A stretch of DNA of 64,000 nucleotides from Lithospermum erythrorhizon (GCA_019722365.1 JADFUC010001461.1:310001-374000), one strand, 5' to 3'. Positions 36,357-48,909 are shown, counted from the first letter of the stretch. Translations and numbers: made by a program. The notes: generated by a model from the sequence alone, not told the origin.

Positions 36357-37352
36357 TCAAGCTAGTTGCTCAACTAATCCAAACTTGCAAGCAAATTTCT
36401 TCTGGTTACAGTCCAACATATCACTTAGAGTACAGTTTATGTTCTTTCCTTTCAGAAGTTTTTGCCTCAATTGCACTCTCTTCTTCAAAGCATGCTTGAA
36501 ATAGTCGGGATAATCAACTACTTCTTCAATTCGTCTACCCATCACATCTACCAAAAACTTTATCCTTGGTTCTAACGAATTGCGAATACTTTTGATCAAG
36601 ATAGGGGGATGACCTGCAACTAAAGTAGCTAGCTGCCCGAATTGAAATCCACACGTTTTTAGGTATTCAAGATTTGGTCTCAAAATTTTATCGACATCCC
36701 TGCACAAGACTTCAGGGAAGTTTATTGCCACTTTCTGAAGATCTTGTTCTGTTAAACCTAATGTCCTAAAAAACTCACAAGTAGGACGTAATCGTTTATC
36801 AACACTATACCCCATAATGAAAGGGCACTTAATGAAAACTTTACCAATCATCTCAGTTTTTGTTAGGCCTAGATTGGCTAGAAATTCCACAATCTGTGAA
36901 AGCTTTGTTTCAATACTGTAGCTGACGATTCTGGGGTTAAGTAGTATTATCTTACCGACTTGCTTCTCAGGGACACCAAGAGCCTCAAAGAATGCCAGGA
37001 GTGGACAAAGCTTCTCTTCGACACTATGGGAAAGTATATGAGGAAATTTGGTGATGGTAGAAGCAACCTCACTAGGTTTTGTTCCCAGTGTACCCAAGCA
37101 TTGCACCATGGGGACTAGTTTCTCATGCAGGTCAAGAGTAAGAACTTTGGGACATTTTGTGATAACAGAAGGAAGCTTCCTTTCCGGGATGCCAATGCTT
37201 TTCAAGTATGCCCAGTTTTCCGAGGCTTCTTCCCTCTGCACATCCTCAAGACGCTTACACTTCTTCAACATTTCATGAATACTTTTATCATCAAAACCTC
37301 GATCCCTGAAGAACCACATAATGCCACCTCCATGGCTCTCTGTGGTCTCCAT
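36357..37352 (-). CDS. MTERF6: mTERF family protein, MTERF6-like (organelle RNA/DNA binding)
   Basis: Intact single-exon gene of 331 residues; Arabidopsis MTERF6 (At4g38160) has a similar length and the same opening pattern (SLWFFRDKGFDD there, IMWFFRDRGFDD here). From about residue 45 to 285 it consists of tandem mTERF repeats of roughly 35 residues with recurring KxP/xFP motifs (ITKCPKVLTLDL, ITKFPHILSHSVEEKL, ILLNPRIVSYSI, FIKCPFIMGYSVDKRL, INFPEVLCRDV, AGHPPILIKSI). These fold as paired helices that bind nucleic acid. The C-terminal block VMGRRIEEVVDYPDYF and MLDCNQKKF are typical. In Arabidopsis MTERF6 acts in plastids (and mitochondria) in transcription termination and maturation of plastid trnI. 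A leader intron may exist just upstream of the ATG but is not certain. Confidence 0.92.
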   Translation of the reverse strand: METTESHGGGIMWFFRDRGFDDKSIHEMLKKCKRLEDVQREEASENWAYLKSIGIPERKLPSVITKCPKVLTLDLHEKLVPMVQCLGTLGTKPSEVASTITKFPHILSHSVEEKLCPLLAFFEALGVPEKQVGKIILLNPRIVSYSIETKLSQIVEFLANLGLTKTEMIGKVFIKCPFIMGYSVDKRLRPTCEFFRTLGLTEQDLQKVAINFPEVLCRDVDKILRPNLEYLKTCGFQFGQLATLVAGHPPILIKSIRNSLEPRIKFLVDVMGRRIEEVVDYPDYFKHALKKRVQLRQKLLKGKNINCTLSDMLDCNQKKFACKFGLVEQLA

Positions 37353-37599
37353 ACTTTCCTGGAATTTTTGCAGAAGACTTGATCAACTATGAAACAAACA
37401 GGTTCACATTTACATATCTCAAAGTCTACCACGAAAAAAACATTCCCTCAGTCCATTCTACTTTTTTACTAACATTGTAAGATACTACCTATTGAAAACT
37501 CTGTTCATATTGATTGATTAAGACCTTCCTAGTCTGAATGTCATGAGTTTTATCCATCTATATTCAATTGTTTGAGTACATACCCATCAGAGCCCGGTT

Positions 37600-37760
37600 A
37601 GTGCCATCTGTTAGCCAGCTAGCAGACCGGATTAAACGTGTAGTGCTGGTTTCGGTCCGGTTCGGACTGGTGGTTCTGGTCGGTCCGTCCGGAACCGGAC
37701 CGAAACCAGTTTCGGGCCAAACAGTCGGACCGGACCGGTCCGGCCCGATATTATCCAAGT
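37600..37760. mobile_element. GC-rich palindromic fragment, hAT-like ends
   Basis: CTGGTTTCGGTCCGGTTC at 37646-37663 and its exact reverse complement at 37692-37709 form an 18-bp perfect hairpin with a 28-base loop. More GGACCGG/CCGGTCC palindromes follow to 37745. Ends rich in GGTCCGGTTCGG are typical of plant non-autonomous hAT elements; a related block lies at 63500-64000. Confidence 0.6.
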
Positions 37761-39479
37761 TCAATTGAAAACTGAAAATACAAAAAAAATGAAAATAAAC
37801 TATTTAAAACATATTTAACAATTCTAAAATACAAAAAGAATTGAAAATAAACTAATTAATGCATATTTAACAATTCGAAAATACAAAAAAATAATTAAAC
37901 CTAATCAAACACATTTACATGAATTAAACTAATTAAAGCAAGAATCAAACATATTTTCAATTTAAAAAATAAAAGGAGAAGAAAACTAACTATTACTATT
38001 GAGAGAATGGGAATGATTGGATGAACGAAGGAGGAGGTCGGACCGTCGGAAGGGAGAGGCTGGAATCGCTGAGAAATGGGGGAGGGGGGGCCCATCTCGT
38101 TATCCACTTCATTACTTCACTTTCGACTCAACTCAGATGATCTCTTATCACTACTTGCTTATACCCATTCGTTTTTATACTTAGTCGTCTAGTCATTTAT
38201 ATATAAACTAGTAAAGATAATTTCCACAATACGCAATCGATTTCTCAAATATTCGATATACATTTTTATGTTTAATTCAAAATCATTTTAAAATCGTAAT
38301 ACTACACTTCTTTGATTTTTTTTAATTAATATTTTTATTTTTTGAAAGGATACTTGATCACAAATAACTTTAAATATAATATAAAATTATAATAAAATAC
38401 AGGTCCATATCAGTAGATACTATACTAAACTGAAATATCCATGTAGATATAAATATTACTTTAACGATTTGATATCCTTCGACTAAATATATTGACGAAT
38501 TGATCATCAATATAAGATCATCGAATTATTCGCTTATGATTAAATTAATATGATTTAAAAGATAATTTAAATTTTATGGATCCTAATATATAAAATTCAC
38601 ATATACAATTTAAATTAAATAATAATAATAATTCAACTTAAAGTACAAGGTTATTTATCTAATACCTACTATAATAATAACAACCGCTCTATAATAATAA
38701 TTTAAGCAAAAAAAATATGATTATTTAATTAACACCTATTATAATAATAATAATAACAATAGTTCTACATAAAATATATTATTATTTAACTTACACAAAT
38801 TATTAAAGATTGAAATGACATATTTAATTTAAAACCATATTGATAAAAATATAATAAATTAATAATATATAATATACGATAAGATATTCTGCTAATCAAT
38901 CACGAACGTTGTGACAATTTAAAAAATTGAGCAAAAATAATTATAAAGATTCACATACATTCAAATCATTAAGCATGTAATCGAGATAAATAAACAAAGC
39001 TCAATTAAAAGTTTCGATGCACGACAATTATAAAGTATATATATGTCAAATTTATGTAATGATTATCTCAAATCGTGACGATGGATGCATTTATTCCTTC
39101 CAATCGATAATTTTAATGATGTGCAAGTATAAAATATGATAAATACTACGATACCTCCATATTTTTATTTGATGCTGCATATCGAAAGTAAACTTCGGCC
39201 AATTAATTACTAATTACTTATTATTTTAATAAATATAAATGTTATATCATTGGGATTTGTCTTGAAAATAGTTTCATAACATTATTTTCTTTATACTTTA
39301 ACATATAATTTAAGAATAATTGATAGTCAAAGTTATACTGATATACGAAAACGCCAAAACGTAAAAATTCGAGTGAGTAAGTAGCTAATTCCTATTAGAA
39401 CTCCTAATTTTTGTAGTATAAGAATTTAAGAATTAATAATGAAAACGGGAAGAAACACAACTCTTATTCACCTCTTTAT

Positions 39480-39700
39480 ATATGTTAGTGATTAAGAAAA
39501 ATAAAAAATATATTGAAAAATGAAGAATGATAATTAATTAAAATTATATCACTGGTTGGTTTATAATTTAATAAGAAAAAATAGTCAAAAGTATATTTAA
39601 AATCAAAAAGTTCAATTTTCTATGCTAGAATGATAAATATTTTGAAATAAAAAATTTAGGTTAAAACGATAAATAAAAATACTAAAGTAGTATTTAGTGG
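39480..39700. repeat. Stowaway-family MITE relative
   Basis: Shares GAATGATAATTAATTAAAATTATATCACTGGTTGG and GCTAGAATGATAAATATTTTGAAATAAAAAA-type interior blocks with the copies at 27221 and 34370; terminal repeats are not clear. Confidence 0.5.
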
Positions 39701-40393
39701 TTGCTTTGACTTTTGGTTACATTGTCAATTCTGGCCTCTATCACGGAGTTCATACACCAATATATGTATACACGTGTTAGATTATGATAAAAAGTTTAAG
39801 AGCAGATTGGTTGAGGTATTATAAATTATCATATAATTATGTCGAATAAATTGAGGAAAGAAACTCCATTTAGGTTTGGTTAAAAGTGGATTCAAATGTT
39901 GTTATATGTAATTAGGTCATAAACAGACTGCAGCAGTGAATAGTTATATAGCTATAAGAGCATTTGAATCGACTCCTCTAAAATTTTCTTTAAAATACAT
40001 TCAAAATCATCAATTTTATTATTTTAAGGATTAACTTTTTAGAGAAGATGATGCACATGCTCTAACTCCCACCCCCACATCCCATCCCGTCTCATTTCCA
40101 CTTCCACATCCAACTCTCACCCTCTCACATTGCTTATATACCAAATGAAGCAAAAAAACATACTAATTATACTGAAATGGTTCGTTCAGCACATCTTATT
40201 TTACCCAGAGGCCATGATTGGGTCTTTCAAGTAATGAAAAGCTTACATTCCAAATGTAGTAGAGCAGGCTAAGTTAACAAATAAATTCCAGAATACAAGC
40301 GTAAATGCGAAACAACAGAGTTTTAGTCCAGGGTGTCAAATATCGATCTATCCTTGCTTCGCCCTGCAATTATTTCAGAAAACCGGAGACGAG

Positions 40394-42921
40394 TCACAGA
40401 AACTTCCTGTACGGCCTCCCTGCATCCTCATCTTGCATATGCTGACACAAAATATCACACAAATCAACAAGTGACTGCAGAAAATTATGAGGTTTAGCTT
40501 GGAAAGAAACAGCTCAATCTGAAAAGAAATTGAAGGTTATCCGAACTTCTATGGACAACTGATAGATACTTTAAGGGAAGTGAAAAGATAACAAGACAAT
40601 GAACAGAAATAATATTTTGTAAAGGCTAATGAAGTAATGAACAAACATTGGAACACCGAACGATAGCCTTGGTCTATCTCAATTGCTGTAGAAATAGTGC
40701 AATGAATTACTATATATCTCTATGCCAAATACTGCATAACACTATGAAGTGGTTTGCTTCCATGTTGAGTGACTGAGTCATAATGTGCATTGTTGAATGC
40801 TATGAATATAGGGTAAAACATCAATAAATGACACTACATATCATGAACTTCATATTGGATCCTTGCATAGTTGTCAAATGGCATAAGAGTTTTGCAAGTT
40901 GACTTTATCTAATTATGAGCAGGAAAGGAAGATGCTCTAAAGATCACTCAAAGCATATCCAATGTATCCCCACTCAACGTGATTAAGCATTTATGTCAGA
41001 ACAACAAGGAAGCAAAACCACCTCTCAATGGCTTTTATCACATACATTTGCTGGAAAGTATGAGTGGTTTTTTTTAATTGCTCCTCCTCTAAGTTCACAT
41101 GTGGCGTGGCCTATTGTACAAGAAATCACATAGCAGACATATTTTCACTTTCTCAACGGGCGACAAGTTCTCAACTCCCACATCATTTCCTAACAAACAA
41201 GCTTGGCTGTTACAAATTCAAGGTTGGAAAAGGATAGAAGTTGCGGATATCAAAAGCTAGAGGAGAAAGAAGAGCAGAGATAAGGAATTGGAGAAGAGAA
41301 GAATAGATTTAGAGGGAGACTGGATAGAAATAGAGAGAAGACCAGATTATGATTTCTTACTCTATAGTCTCTATATAGACTGTTACATCTGCTTGTTCTC
41401 ATATATACATACATTGAAATGTAAATAATAAAAAGATACTTCTATAACTAATTTTTTACTACTTCCTCTAGCTGCTGGAGAGTGTGACTTCAGCTCACAT
41501 TTGTTCATTTTGTTTCTTCCTATTACTTCTCACGTTTTCCAGCTTTTGAAATATTCTTCCCACCACACTCCATTTCCCTTAAGATCCATGTCCTCAAGGA
41601 TCATGCCACATTTATAATCACTCTTCCTTGAGATTTTGATGTGTCTTTGTGTTTGTTTGATGTATTGGAAATTGGAGTACTACTAAAGTACCAATACAAT
41701 TTTTTTCTTTTTTTAAAATTTGCCTTGATTTTCCCTTTCATTCTAATGCAATTCGAGTTCTCCATCAAACAAACACACACACAATCATAATGCTTTGAAA
41801 GAAACTTCATGTTGTGTAAGTAAACATACAGACACATAATCTTAAAAACGATCAATTTGTATTAGCCTACAAATCGACCGACTCATTGCACAATAAAAGT
41901 CAAGCCTGTAAGCAATCGTAAACGAAGTTTGATCACTTAATAACAAAACCAATTGATTAGTCAATAACTCAATCACTTCCAGCAATTCCAACATGATGTT
42001 TTTAATCACTGATGATATTAATACACCAAATTACATATTCTCCAGAAAGTTAACACTCAACACTGATACTAATAATAACACTACCTTCATTCCAAAAACT
42101 TAGTCTAGTTTGATTTCCCAATTGTCATAATGAACAAACTTTGCAACATTAATGGACATCATAACTTCGATTCGAATCAAAATTATTATGTCAATAGTAA
42201 ACCATATGTCAAAAATTCGATCTTTTTCAGATATTTTCCACCAAACATTACCAAAGACATACACAAACGATTTGAAATTTAAACAGCTACCCATCAAATT
42301 CAAAACTTGACAATCTTTTTAAGTATGGGGAGTCTAAAAACACCTGATTTCAAAATTAAAAAAGCCACCCATCAAAACTCAAAACCAGACAATCATTTTG
42401 GGACAGAGGAAGTACAAAAACACTTTATTTCAACATTCAAAAAAGCCACCCATCAAAATTCAAAAGTAGACACTCATTTACTAAAAACATTTGATTTCAA
42501 GATTGAAGAGTTACCCACCAAAATTCAAACCTAGACAACCATCTGGGATGAAGTACAAATAGCTTTTGATTTCAAAATTAACCCCCCCCCCTTCCAACTA
42601 AACCAAAATTCAAAACTGGACATCATTTTGGGACATAGAAGCAACTAAATCCAGAAAACATGATATTAAAAAGCACACATCTAGTGCTTGATCAATTGAA
42701 GCACGCGATGAATCTAGAAAGAGACAATTAATTTGGGGGGGGAACTTTAAATACAATTCACGGACAATGCCCTTGTAGACAAGGACAGGTACAGCGATGC
42801 CGAAGATACCAATGATTGCGAAGTTCCTACGTGTCCATCTGAAATTGTGCTCCAGATTCTCTCTCGCTGTTCCCCATTCTTCTATCCACTTGTTCTTGTT
42901 TGCCTCCATTCCTCCCCCCAT
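40394..42921 (-). CDS. Complex I subunit B15/NDUFB4-like
   Basis: Two exons on the minus strand: 42755-42921 encodes MGGGMEANKNKWIEEWGTAR through YKGIVRE, and 40394-40441 encodes HMQDEDAGRPYRKFL and a stop. Together they give the 71-residue protein represented by Arabidopsis At2g31490, assigned in proteomic work to mitochondrial complex I (B15/NDUFB4). One membrane segment spans about residues 34-49 (FAIIGIFGIAVPVLVY), preceded by the conserved ENLEHNFRWTRRN. It would sit in the membrane arm of complex I. Oddity: exon 1 up to the only plausible GT (GAATT|GTATTT) ends in phase 2, but exon 2 after its AG starts in phase 0, so one base is missing across the junction. The 2.3 kb intron carries tandem repeats and retroelement-like debris. 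Confidence 0.82.
40442..42754. other. NDUFB4-like intron
   Basis: The 2.3 kb intron contains a LTR-like stretch (about 41220-41620, with TCCTCAAGGATC and a purine-rich block) and the ~77 bp repeat array at 42230-42650. No further exon was found that would repair the phase. Confidence 0.55.
42230..42650. repeat. Degenerate ~77 bp tandem repeat, about 5 copies
   Basis: The phrase CCCA(T/C)CAAAATTCAAAA followed by AGACAATCATTT recurs from 42290, 42368, 42449, 42514 and about 42600, spaced 78, 81, 65 and 86 bases. It lies in the intron next to exon 1 of the NDUFB4-like gene. A run of C residues (about 42582-42591) separates the last two. Confidence 0.75.
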
Positions 42922-44199
42922 CTTCGATTAGAGCTTCTCCTCCAAAAGATTCTTCTTGATGTTGTTATTGGGTCGGGTTTCAGTTTTATAGAATACTGTA
43001 ATTATTGATTGTTTTTAGTTTATCCGAACTCGATGTCAGTCTCGTGAGTTTGGTTTCAGATTTTTTGGCTTAGTATTAAGATGGTCTTCGTTAGCAAGTA
43101 TGAATTTGTTATTCTTGGCGTCGGCGTGGAGTTCGATCACCAGCGTGATAGTATTATTCTTGAATCGAGATCGTCTGCGCCGATTCTTGTGATTTATCTG
43201 ATTTATCGCAGGCGTGTGTATGGGTCCTTCTGGATCGATCTGAGGCACATCTCGGATACTTTCACGCATTGGTGATGGTATGGCCAGTGCGGGCATGTAT
43301 TGGCCATATCAGCGTAAAAATGTGTAAAAGGTTATAAATGAGTAGTGTTTAATGTAGTCGGGGTTTTTACTTGAATTATCAAGTAGATGTACTTGCTCCG
43401 ATCCCCGGGATAATTTATCGTTGTTTGTGATATGAGGCAATATTTTATCGTAGTCGGTTTGACTCGATAATCAATCGAGCGGTTAATGGAGTAAAGTTTT
43501 TTGGATCAAATAGTGAACGGGTCCAGATTACCCAATCTGCTGCTGACATTCCTAGTTATCGTGTCAACTCCTAATGTGTTCATGTAGCAATTGTAATAGG
43601 ATATCATATTCACTACCATTGGACTGGAAACAATAACCTACACCATCTTTGAAGAAACTGCCTTGAGGAACTAATGGAAATATCGAACTATATAACAATA
43701 TTTTGCAAATAAACAACACAATATTCATATGGAAATACAAACAAATGATTACAACAAATAGTGGAACAACATAAAATGAAACGGATCAAATCGCGTCGGG
43801 CCTTTCTTAACCCAAAAGCAGTTGTCACTTTCTTCCACGTTGGTGCTTAGGACGACAGAGGTGATTGTTTCCCAGGATTAAATGACCCAGCGGCCCGAGC
43901 TTCCCGCAATGGCTAGTGAAGCTAGTCGACTAACATGAAACAAGCCTTATGCTTAGCACCCTAACAATAAAACAAAAGAAAAAAGAGAGGATGGGAGCTC
44001 GAGTTTAGTCTTGTGTACATTGTCTTGATCAAGATGGGTTGTCGGAAGAGATTAAGTAGCCAAGCGAGAAGAGTAAAAGCGTTTTGAATCCTTATAAAGG
44101 AGATACCTTAAACGGCTATTATGATCTGTCCAAAGCGTTTGTAAGAGCCATCTCATTGATTGTATTCAATGCCCAATCAAAACTGTAATTTGAATTTGA
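42922..44199. other. NDUFB4-like promoter and intergenic region
   Basis: The 5' side of the NDUFB4-like gene followed by anonymous DNA. Base composition rises beyond about 43780, where the decayed retroelement region begins. Short ORFs at 43036-43296 on both strands have no recognisable features. Confidence 0.5.
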
Positions 44200-47100
44200 A
44201 AGCTTGAATTTCAGGTGCAAAACCAAACTACCCGGAAGTAAATGTTGGCTCGCACGACCCCAGCACCCGGAGCTGCGTTCGTGTCCATGAAGTCGCCTTA
44301 TACTTTAGGCTTCACAATTTTGAGCTCATTTTTCCCGGTTCGCCCCTGCAGACGCGGCGTGAAGCGTTCGGCGTAGTAGTAGTCGATCGATTTCTTTAAG
44401 TCCATAAGGACGCTTTTGCTTATATGTTAAACTTTGCTCCACGTTTCCTCGATGTGGAATGAGAGTCAAAACAAGCTTCATGTTTCAGTAAATTTGCACA
44501 ACTCATGAACCTGCGCATGAGCGACAAATTTGGATTCTACCTCTCGTTATCGACATCCCAATATGAGTCAAAAATTTGTATTCAAACAAAATTAATAAAT
44601 CCAATATCCCTCACAGGATACAAATTTGAAAAAATTTTGACTCGATAATCAATGATAGCAACAACGACCGATTCCTGCATAGGATAGGTAGGTGTGATGG
44701 CTTTGGAACCTTTCCTTGTGTATATATGTTTACATTCACTAACTTGAGGAAACAGTAGTAGCGATGTCTTGGAGACTAATCACCGCTTTTTGGTAGCGAA
44801 ATGATGACATACTTCTGCCAGGTCTCGTCACGACTGTTGTCAGTTCTCCATTTATTGTGTCCGTTAAGGCCTTAGGCAATGCAGTTACGTGAGTTGTCGT
44901 CAAGAAACGCACCCTCCGAGCATTTCTCTTCTAAAGCGGCCCCTTATTTTAGCTCACATAGGTGACTCCTCATATTCTTTTGAGTAACTCGCACTACTCC
45001 TTCAGTATCTCAGAGAGTCATTAAAAGCCTAGCTTAACCTTATCCTTGCGGATATCACTATTTTTCATTTAGGAACAAGTAAAATCGCGGTGATCTACTG
45101 TCTGATATAAGGCAGTTGTCCGCCGAACCCGAATCTTGGGATCTCAAAAATAGCCCAGGTAGGGTTGTAACTTCGTTCCCATTTTCTCAAGGGCTTTCAA
45201 TCCCGTTCCTTTCGTTGAATTCTTAACTAGTTCTTTTAACCCGCAGTTAGCGGATCCATGATGTTATCCTTTGATCTTACATGATCAACGTTGATAACTC
45301 AGTTGAAGTAATTGTCTAATGGTATTATATGGAAATGCGGCGAATGTGTCTCGACTTACCATTATACAAGTAGTTCACGTGCCTTCCTAATTGCGAGACT
45401 TCATTTGTCGCAATATATGCAAATTGGAAGTATTTATAGTTTCCGCTCCGGAATGTCCTGAGGAATTGCCTTAACCATTGACTTTTTCCCACAGCATGCA
45501 GCTTTGTCTAAGAGCGTAGACTTCGAGACTCCGTCGTGGATACGGCAGTGCGTTTGTTTGAGGACTTCCAGCGGCACGGTTGCGCCTAAAGTGAATCCAT
45601 TATCCACTAGTAGCCATTGAATAAACGTGCTCGAGATCAATTTGCATCCAGTATTACCCTCGAAATCTGACGGATAAGCAGCATTATGTTTTGACCGTAA
45701 TCCGAGTATGTCTCAGTACTTAAGTACTTTCATTGCCATAGCTTCCCGATGATGGCTACCGGATTACTTGTATATCACTCAATTTGCTTACTAAAATAAG
45801 CTATATCGGTCTAGTACAACTAATCAGTAAATGAGACTCCCAATAACTTGAGAATACTCGAGTTGAGACTGCATTCCACTTTATTCTTAAAAGTGAGATA
45901 TCGATGTTAAATCACCAGGAGTTGTACATACTCCCAAATCATCTAGGCAAAATTTCTTGTTACTAGTGGGGGGCAATCATAGGGGGAGATTTGGCAAACA
46001 TAATGAGCGAGTAAGCCACATTTTCTTGTGTGATTTTTCCAAATGAGAAAAACGGGAGGGGCGGAGTTACCAAGAATCTTATCGACATAGTGATTGGGTT
46101 AACACTAGGAGTTCGCCAACTCACAGTTCCCGAAATTACATCTAACGTCATTATCGCCCGTATCGAGCTTGGGGTAAACATATTTAATTGGATCGAATCA
46201 TCTTTTGATTACACTACCAGCAAATAAGCGTATAAATCATGCAGTACATGTCCCTCACTAGTGGATTTTACATAAACACTTAACACACTCCATTGATTTT
46301 AAATCCCGCTCGAAATCTTGCTTGGTCAAACTTCTCGTGTCATTGTTTGGCGTTTGCTTTGTATTACAAGATTTGACTAAAATTCGACCAGACTTTCTTC
46401 TTTACACAGGCCCCATAAAACCTGAGGTTGTTCCCATGTAAATTTCTTCATCTAAATCTCCATTTAAGAAAGGCTTGTTTTTACATCCATTTTGATGTAC
46501 ATCTAAATTTCGCTTGATGAAGTGATTGCGGGATAATCTAATGGATGTTATCCTTGTAGCGAATGAATATAAGTATCAAAATAGTTTTAGTCATTAACTT
46601 TCTATTTATTTCAGAGATGACTAGTCTACTTTTGTACTTATCCATTAAATTAAATCAACTTTCATTTTCCTCTTAAAGATCCATTTGGACTTTGGGCTTT
46701 ACATCTGACGGAAGATCACGATTCCCGAGTGATTACGCCCAGAATTGAATCAATTTCACTTAAGTATAACTTCTTTCCAAAGCGGACCCATCAGTTGGGC
46801 TGACTGACTTAACTGGTAAGTTCGAGAGGTTCGCTCTGGCATGCCTCACGTTACAAATCGAGGACCAAGTGACTTCTCGAGGCATTGCCCTTTTACTAAA
46901 TCGAGGTTCTTGGGCCTCAAACTTCACTTACATGACTATCCATGCATCCTAGGTAGTGATACTACTCTCGGAGTTCAAGATCTCGCTTTTTTAGATGTCG
47001 AAGCTTGCCATTAGATTTCATCGGAAGGACATGTTGAAAAAATGTGACATTTAAATTTATTTCTAATATTGTATTCTTGTTCACCCGTGAATTATCACTC

Positions 47101-48269
47101 TTATGAACAAAGAAATGCATTATGCGTGCTATTGTGAGCATATCGATAAAATTACATCGACCGTTTTAGGACCCGATAGTCACTGCTTAGGAGGAGGTAC
47201 CATGACCTTCGCCAAACACCCCTTCGAAAGATGTTTGTAGGTTGGAACTCTACCTTTGAACAATTCAAACGGGGTCTTATCCTCATCTTTGCGAGGAATT
47301 TGTTCAAGATGTAATTTAGGCTGTAAGGGATCGCTTGGCGTTCCTTAAGGTAAGCTGAACTTATCCAGCAGGCGTTCACCCAATCTCTTTTGATGATCGA
47401 TTTTTCCTTTCGTAATCCGTTAGATTGGGGAGAATATAGTGGGTCACTTAAGTAAACAATACCGCTCCTCGCTGACAAAATTGACCAAATGGTGAGACAT
47501 ATTCGCCCTCTATCATTCGCTATTTCTTTTTATGTGATACGTATATATTATATAAAATGTTCCAAAGCTGTAAGTGTTAGTACCTCTTGGATCAGTGGAA
47601 AGGTGATTTATCAAGCAATCATTATTCTCGTTGAAAAACTTATAGACTTGGTACTAAGAAATTACTATTATTATTTATCATATATTTCTCTTATTGTCCT
47701 TATATTGTTCTTATCTTCGAAGCTTCGTTCGACGATTGACGATTATCTTTAAAAGTTATCATGTAGTTAATAGCAGTGGTCATATATTATTGGATTTGTT
47801 CATCTAAACATATACATGTATTTAACTAGTAATAATCACTAATAAATCTTCTAAATTTAGGTATATGATAAATGTCTCTCGATTCATAAAATATATAAAT
47901 ATAGTAATTAACATATCATAGACTATTATATGTATAAAGATTGTATAAATATAAAGAATTCTGATACAAGATTATAATAAAATCTAGTCTCAATCAATAT
48001 CTAAAAGTTCTATACCCAAATCTTTATTACACCATACAATTTAGAAGTTGTAAGGAATATTATTGAAATTCTACCAACTCAGATATTATTTCATGTGATA
48101 ACAAACTCATTAATATTGTTAAATATATAATGATGAAAGCAAGAGTTCAACTTACAACAAAATAGAAGGCATCTCGGCAAAGGTCATTCCCGATTCTGCC
48201 TTAAGTTTTTAGGTGTTCAGTGGATGAATAACTATGTTGTTTGGAGAGTCCAATCGTGCGTTGATAACG
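44200..48269 (-). mobile_element. Decayed Ty1-copia retrotransposon, internal region
   Basis: Minus-strand pol relics appear in the Ty1-copia order with many frameshifts and stops. Integrase end at about 47150-47480: YSPQSNG, a frameshifted ERK-like region, and NYILNK. Reverse transcriptase around 46390-46500: FLNGDLDEEIYM preceded by DVKT. RNase H around 45430-45640: recognisable LDKA and KQT fragments in shifting frames. A LTR-promoter-like stretch (CCACATCGAGGAAACGTGG, then CATATAAGC) lies at about 44395-44470. Primer-binding-like CGTTATCAACGCACGA follows the LTR directly at 48254-48269. Only about 0.8 kb separates it from integrase, so gag and protease are deleted. The 3' LTR matching 48270-48517 was not found. 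Confidence 0.75.
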
Positions 48270-48517
48270 TGTTATGAATATAACGAAGAACAAAAGTAAA
48301 AGACAGAGAAAATAATAGACAAGGAAGAATTATTTTATTCTTACATGAATTACATTTGTATACAATACAATGAGTGTCTATTTATATGCTTCTAATATAT
48401 ATCGCATAAGATAATTACTTGATAAATAAATAATTTGATAAGCAGGTAACCTAATAACTTACTAATCAATTCATGTCCTTTCTTGATGGATAAGATATCT
48501 ACAATATTTTCATAACA
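48270..48517 (-). mobile_element. Ty1-copia LTR, 248 bp
   Basis: Sharp ends: on the minus strand it begins TGTTATGAA and ends TTCATAACA, a 9-bp inverted pair with the TG...CA rule. It holds a TATA box (ATATAAATAGACAC, about 48380-48393). A tRNA-primer-like sequence follows directly at its 3' end. It interrupts the first copy of the small peptide gene. Confidence 0.85.
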
Positions 48518-48863
48518 TCTTTAAAATAAAGTACAATAAAATTAAATGTGTATTTACACTATAAAATGTGTTAGCATGAGCTCATAGTTGATGTTGCATT
48601 AAGTCACTTCAATAACAAATCGGGTACTCCAATACCAAATCGAAGAGGAGTGTCGTTACTCAACGAATACTCCGACATATATGGCTCAATATAGATTGAG
48701 CCAATAATCTCAAACAAATATACATATCCGATAATGGTAAGTTATTAATTATTTAGCATGTCGATCGATATTGCTCCTTTAGGACCAAGCTCATTGTTTT
48801 AGCATAATTGATTACAAAAATTATATCGATTCTTAATTTCTCCGAAATAAAGAACAAACGTAC

Positions 48864-48909
48864 GTGAAGCAACAAGTAATAGAACAATGAAGGCAATGAG
48901 GTTTCCCAT
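48864..48909 (-). pseudogene. Small secreted-peptide gene, copy 1, broken by LTR
   Basis: Exon 1 only: 46 bases encoding MGNLIAFIVLLLVAS, a hydrophobic signal peptide, ending in a donor TTCAC|GTACGT. It is the twin of the exon at 51770-51815. The homologous intron (48518-48863) runs on for about 346 bases until the Ty1-copia LTR at 48517, at a point corresponding to shortly before exon 2 of the intact copy. No exon 2 was found on the far side, so this copy cannot make the same product. A TATA-like CTATAAATTG lies about 80 bases upstream (near 48987). Confidence 0.65.

Larger units (their letters stand above)
37353..40393. other. Intergenic region between MTERF6 5' side and NDUFB4-like 3' end
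   Basis: It contains a GC-rich palindromic hAT-like fragment (37600-37760), then very AT-rich DNA with ATA/AAT runs (38590-38790), a MITE relative (39480-39700) and a further dispersed repeat trace (39960-40070). No gene recognised. Confidence 0.55.

Noticed and set aside
37564..37768. ORFs on both strands over the GC-rich palindromic block
   Set aside because: Open on both strands because the sequence is palindromic; product is low complexity (repeated Gly, Pro, Thr).
43036..43296. Overlapping ORFs upstream of the NDUFB4-like gene
   Set aside because: Antisense pair without motif or conservation cue, in a promoter region.
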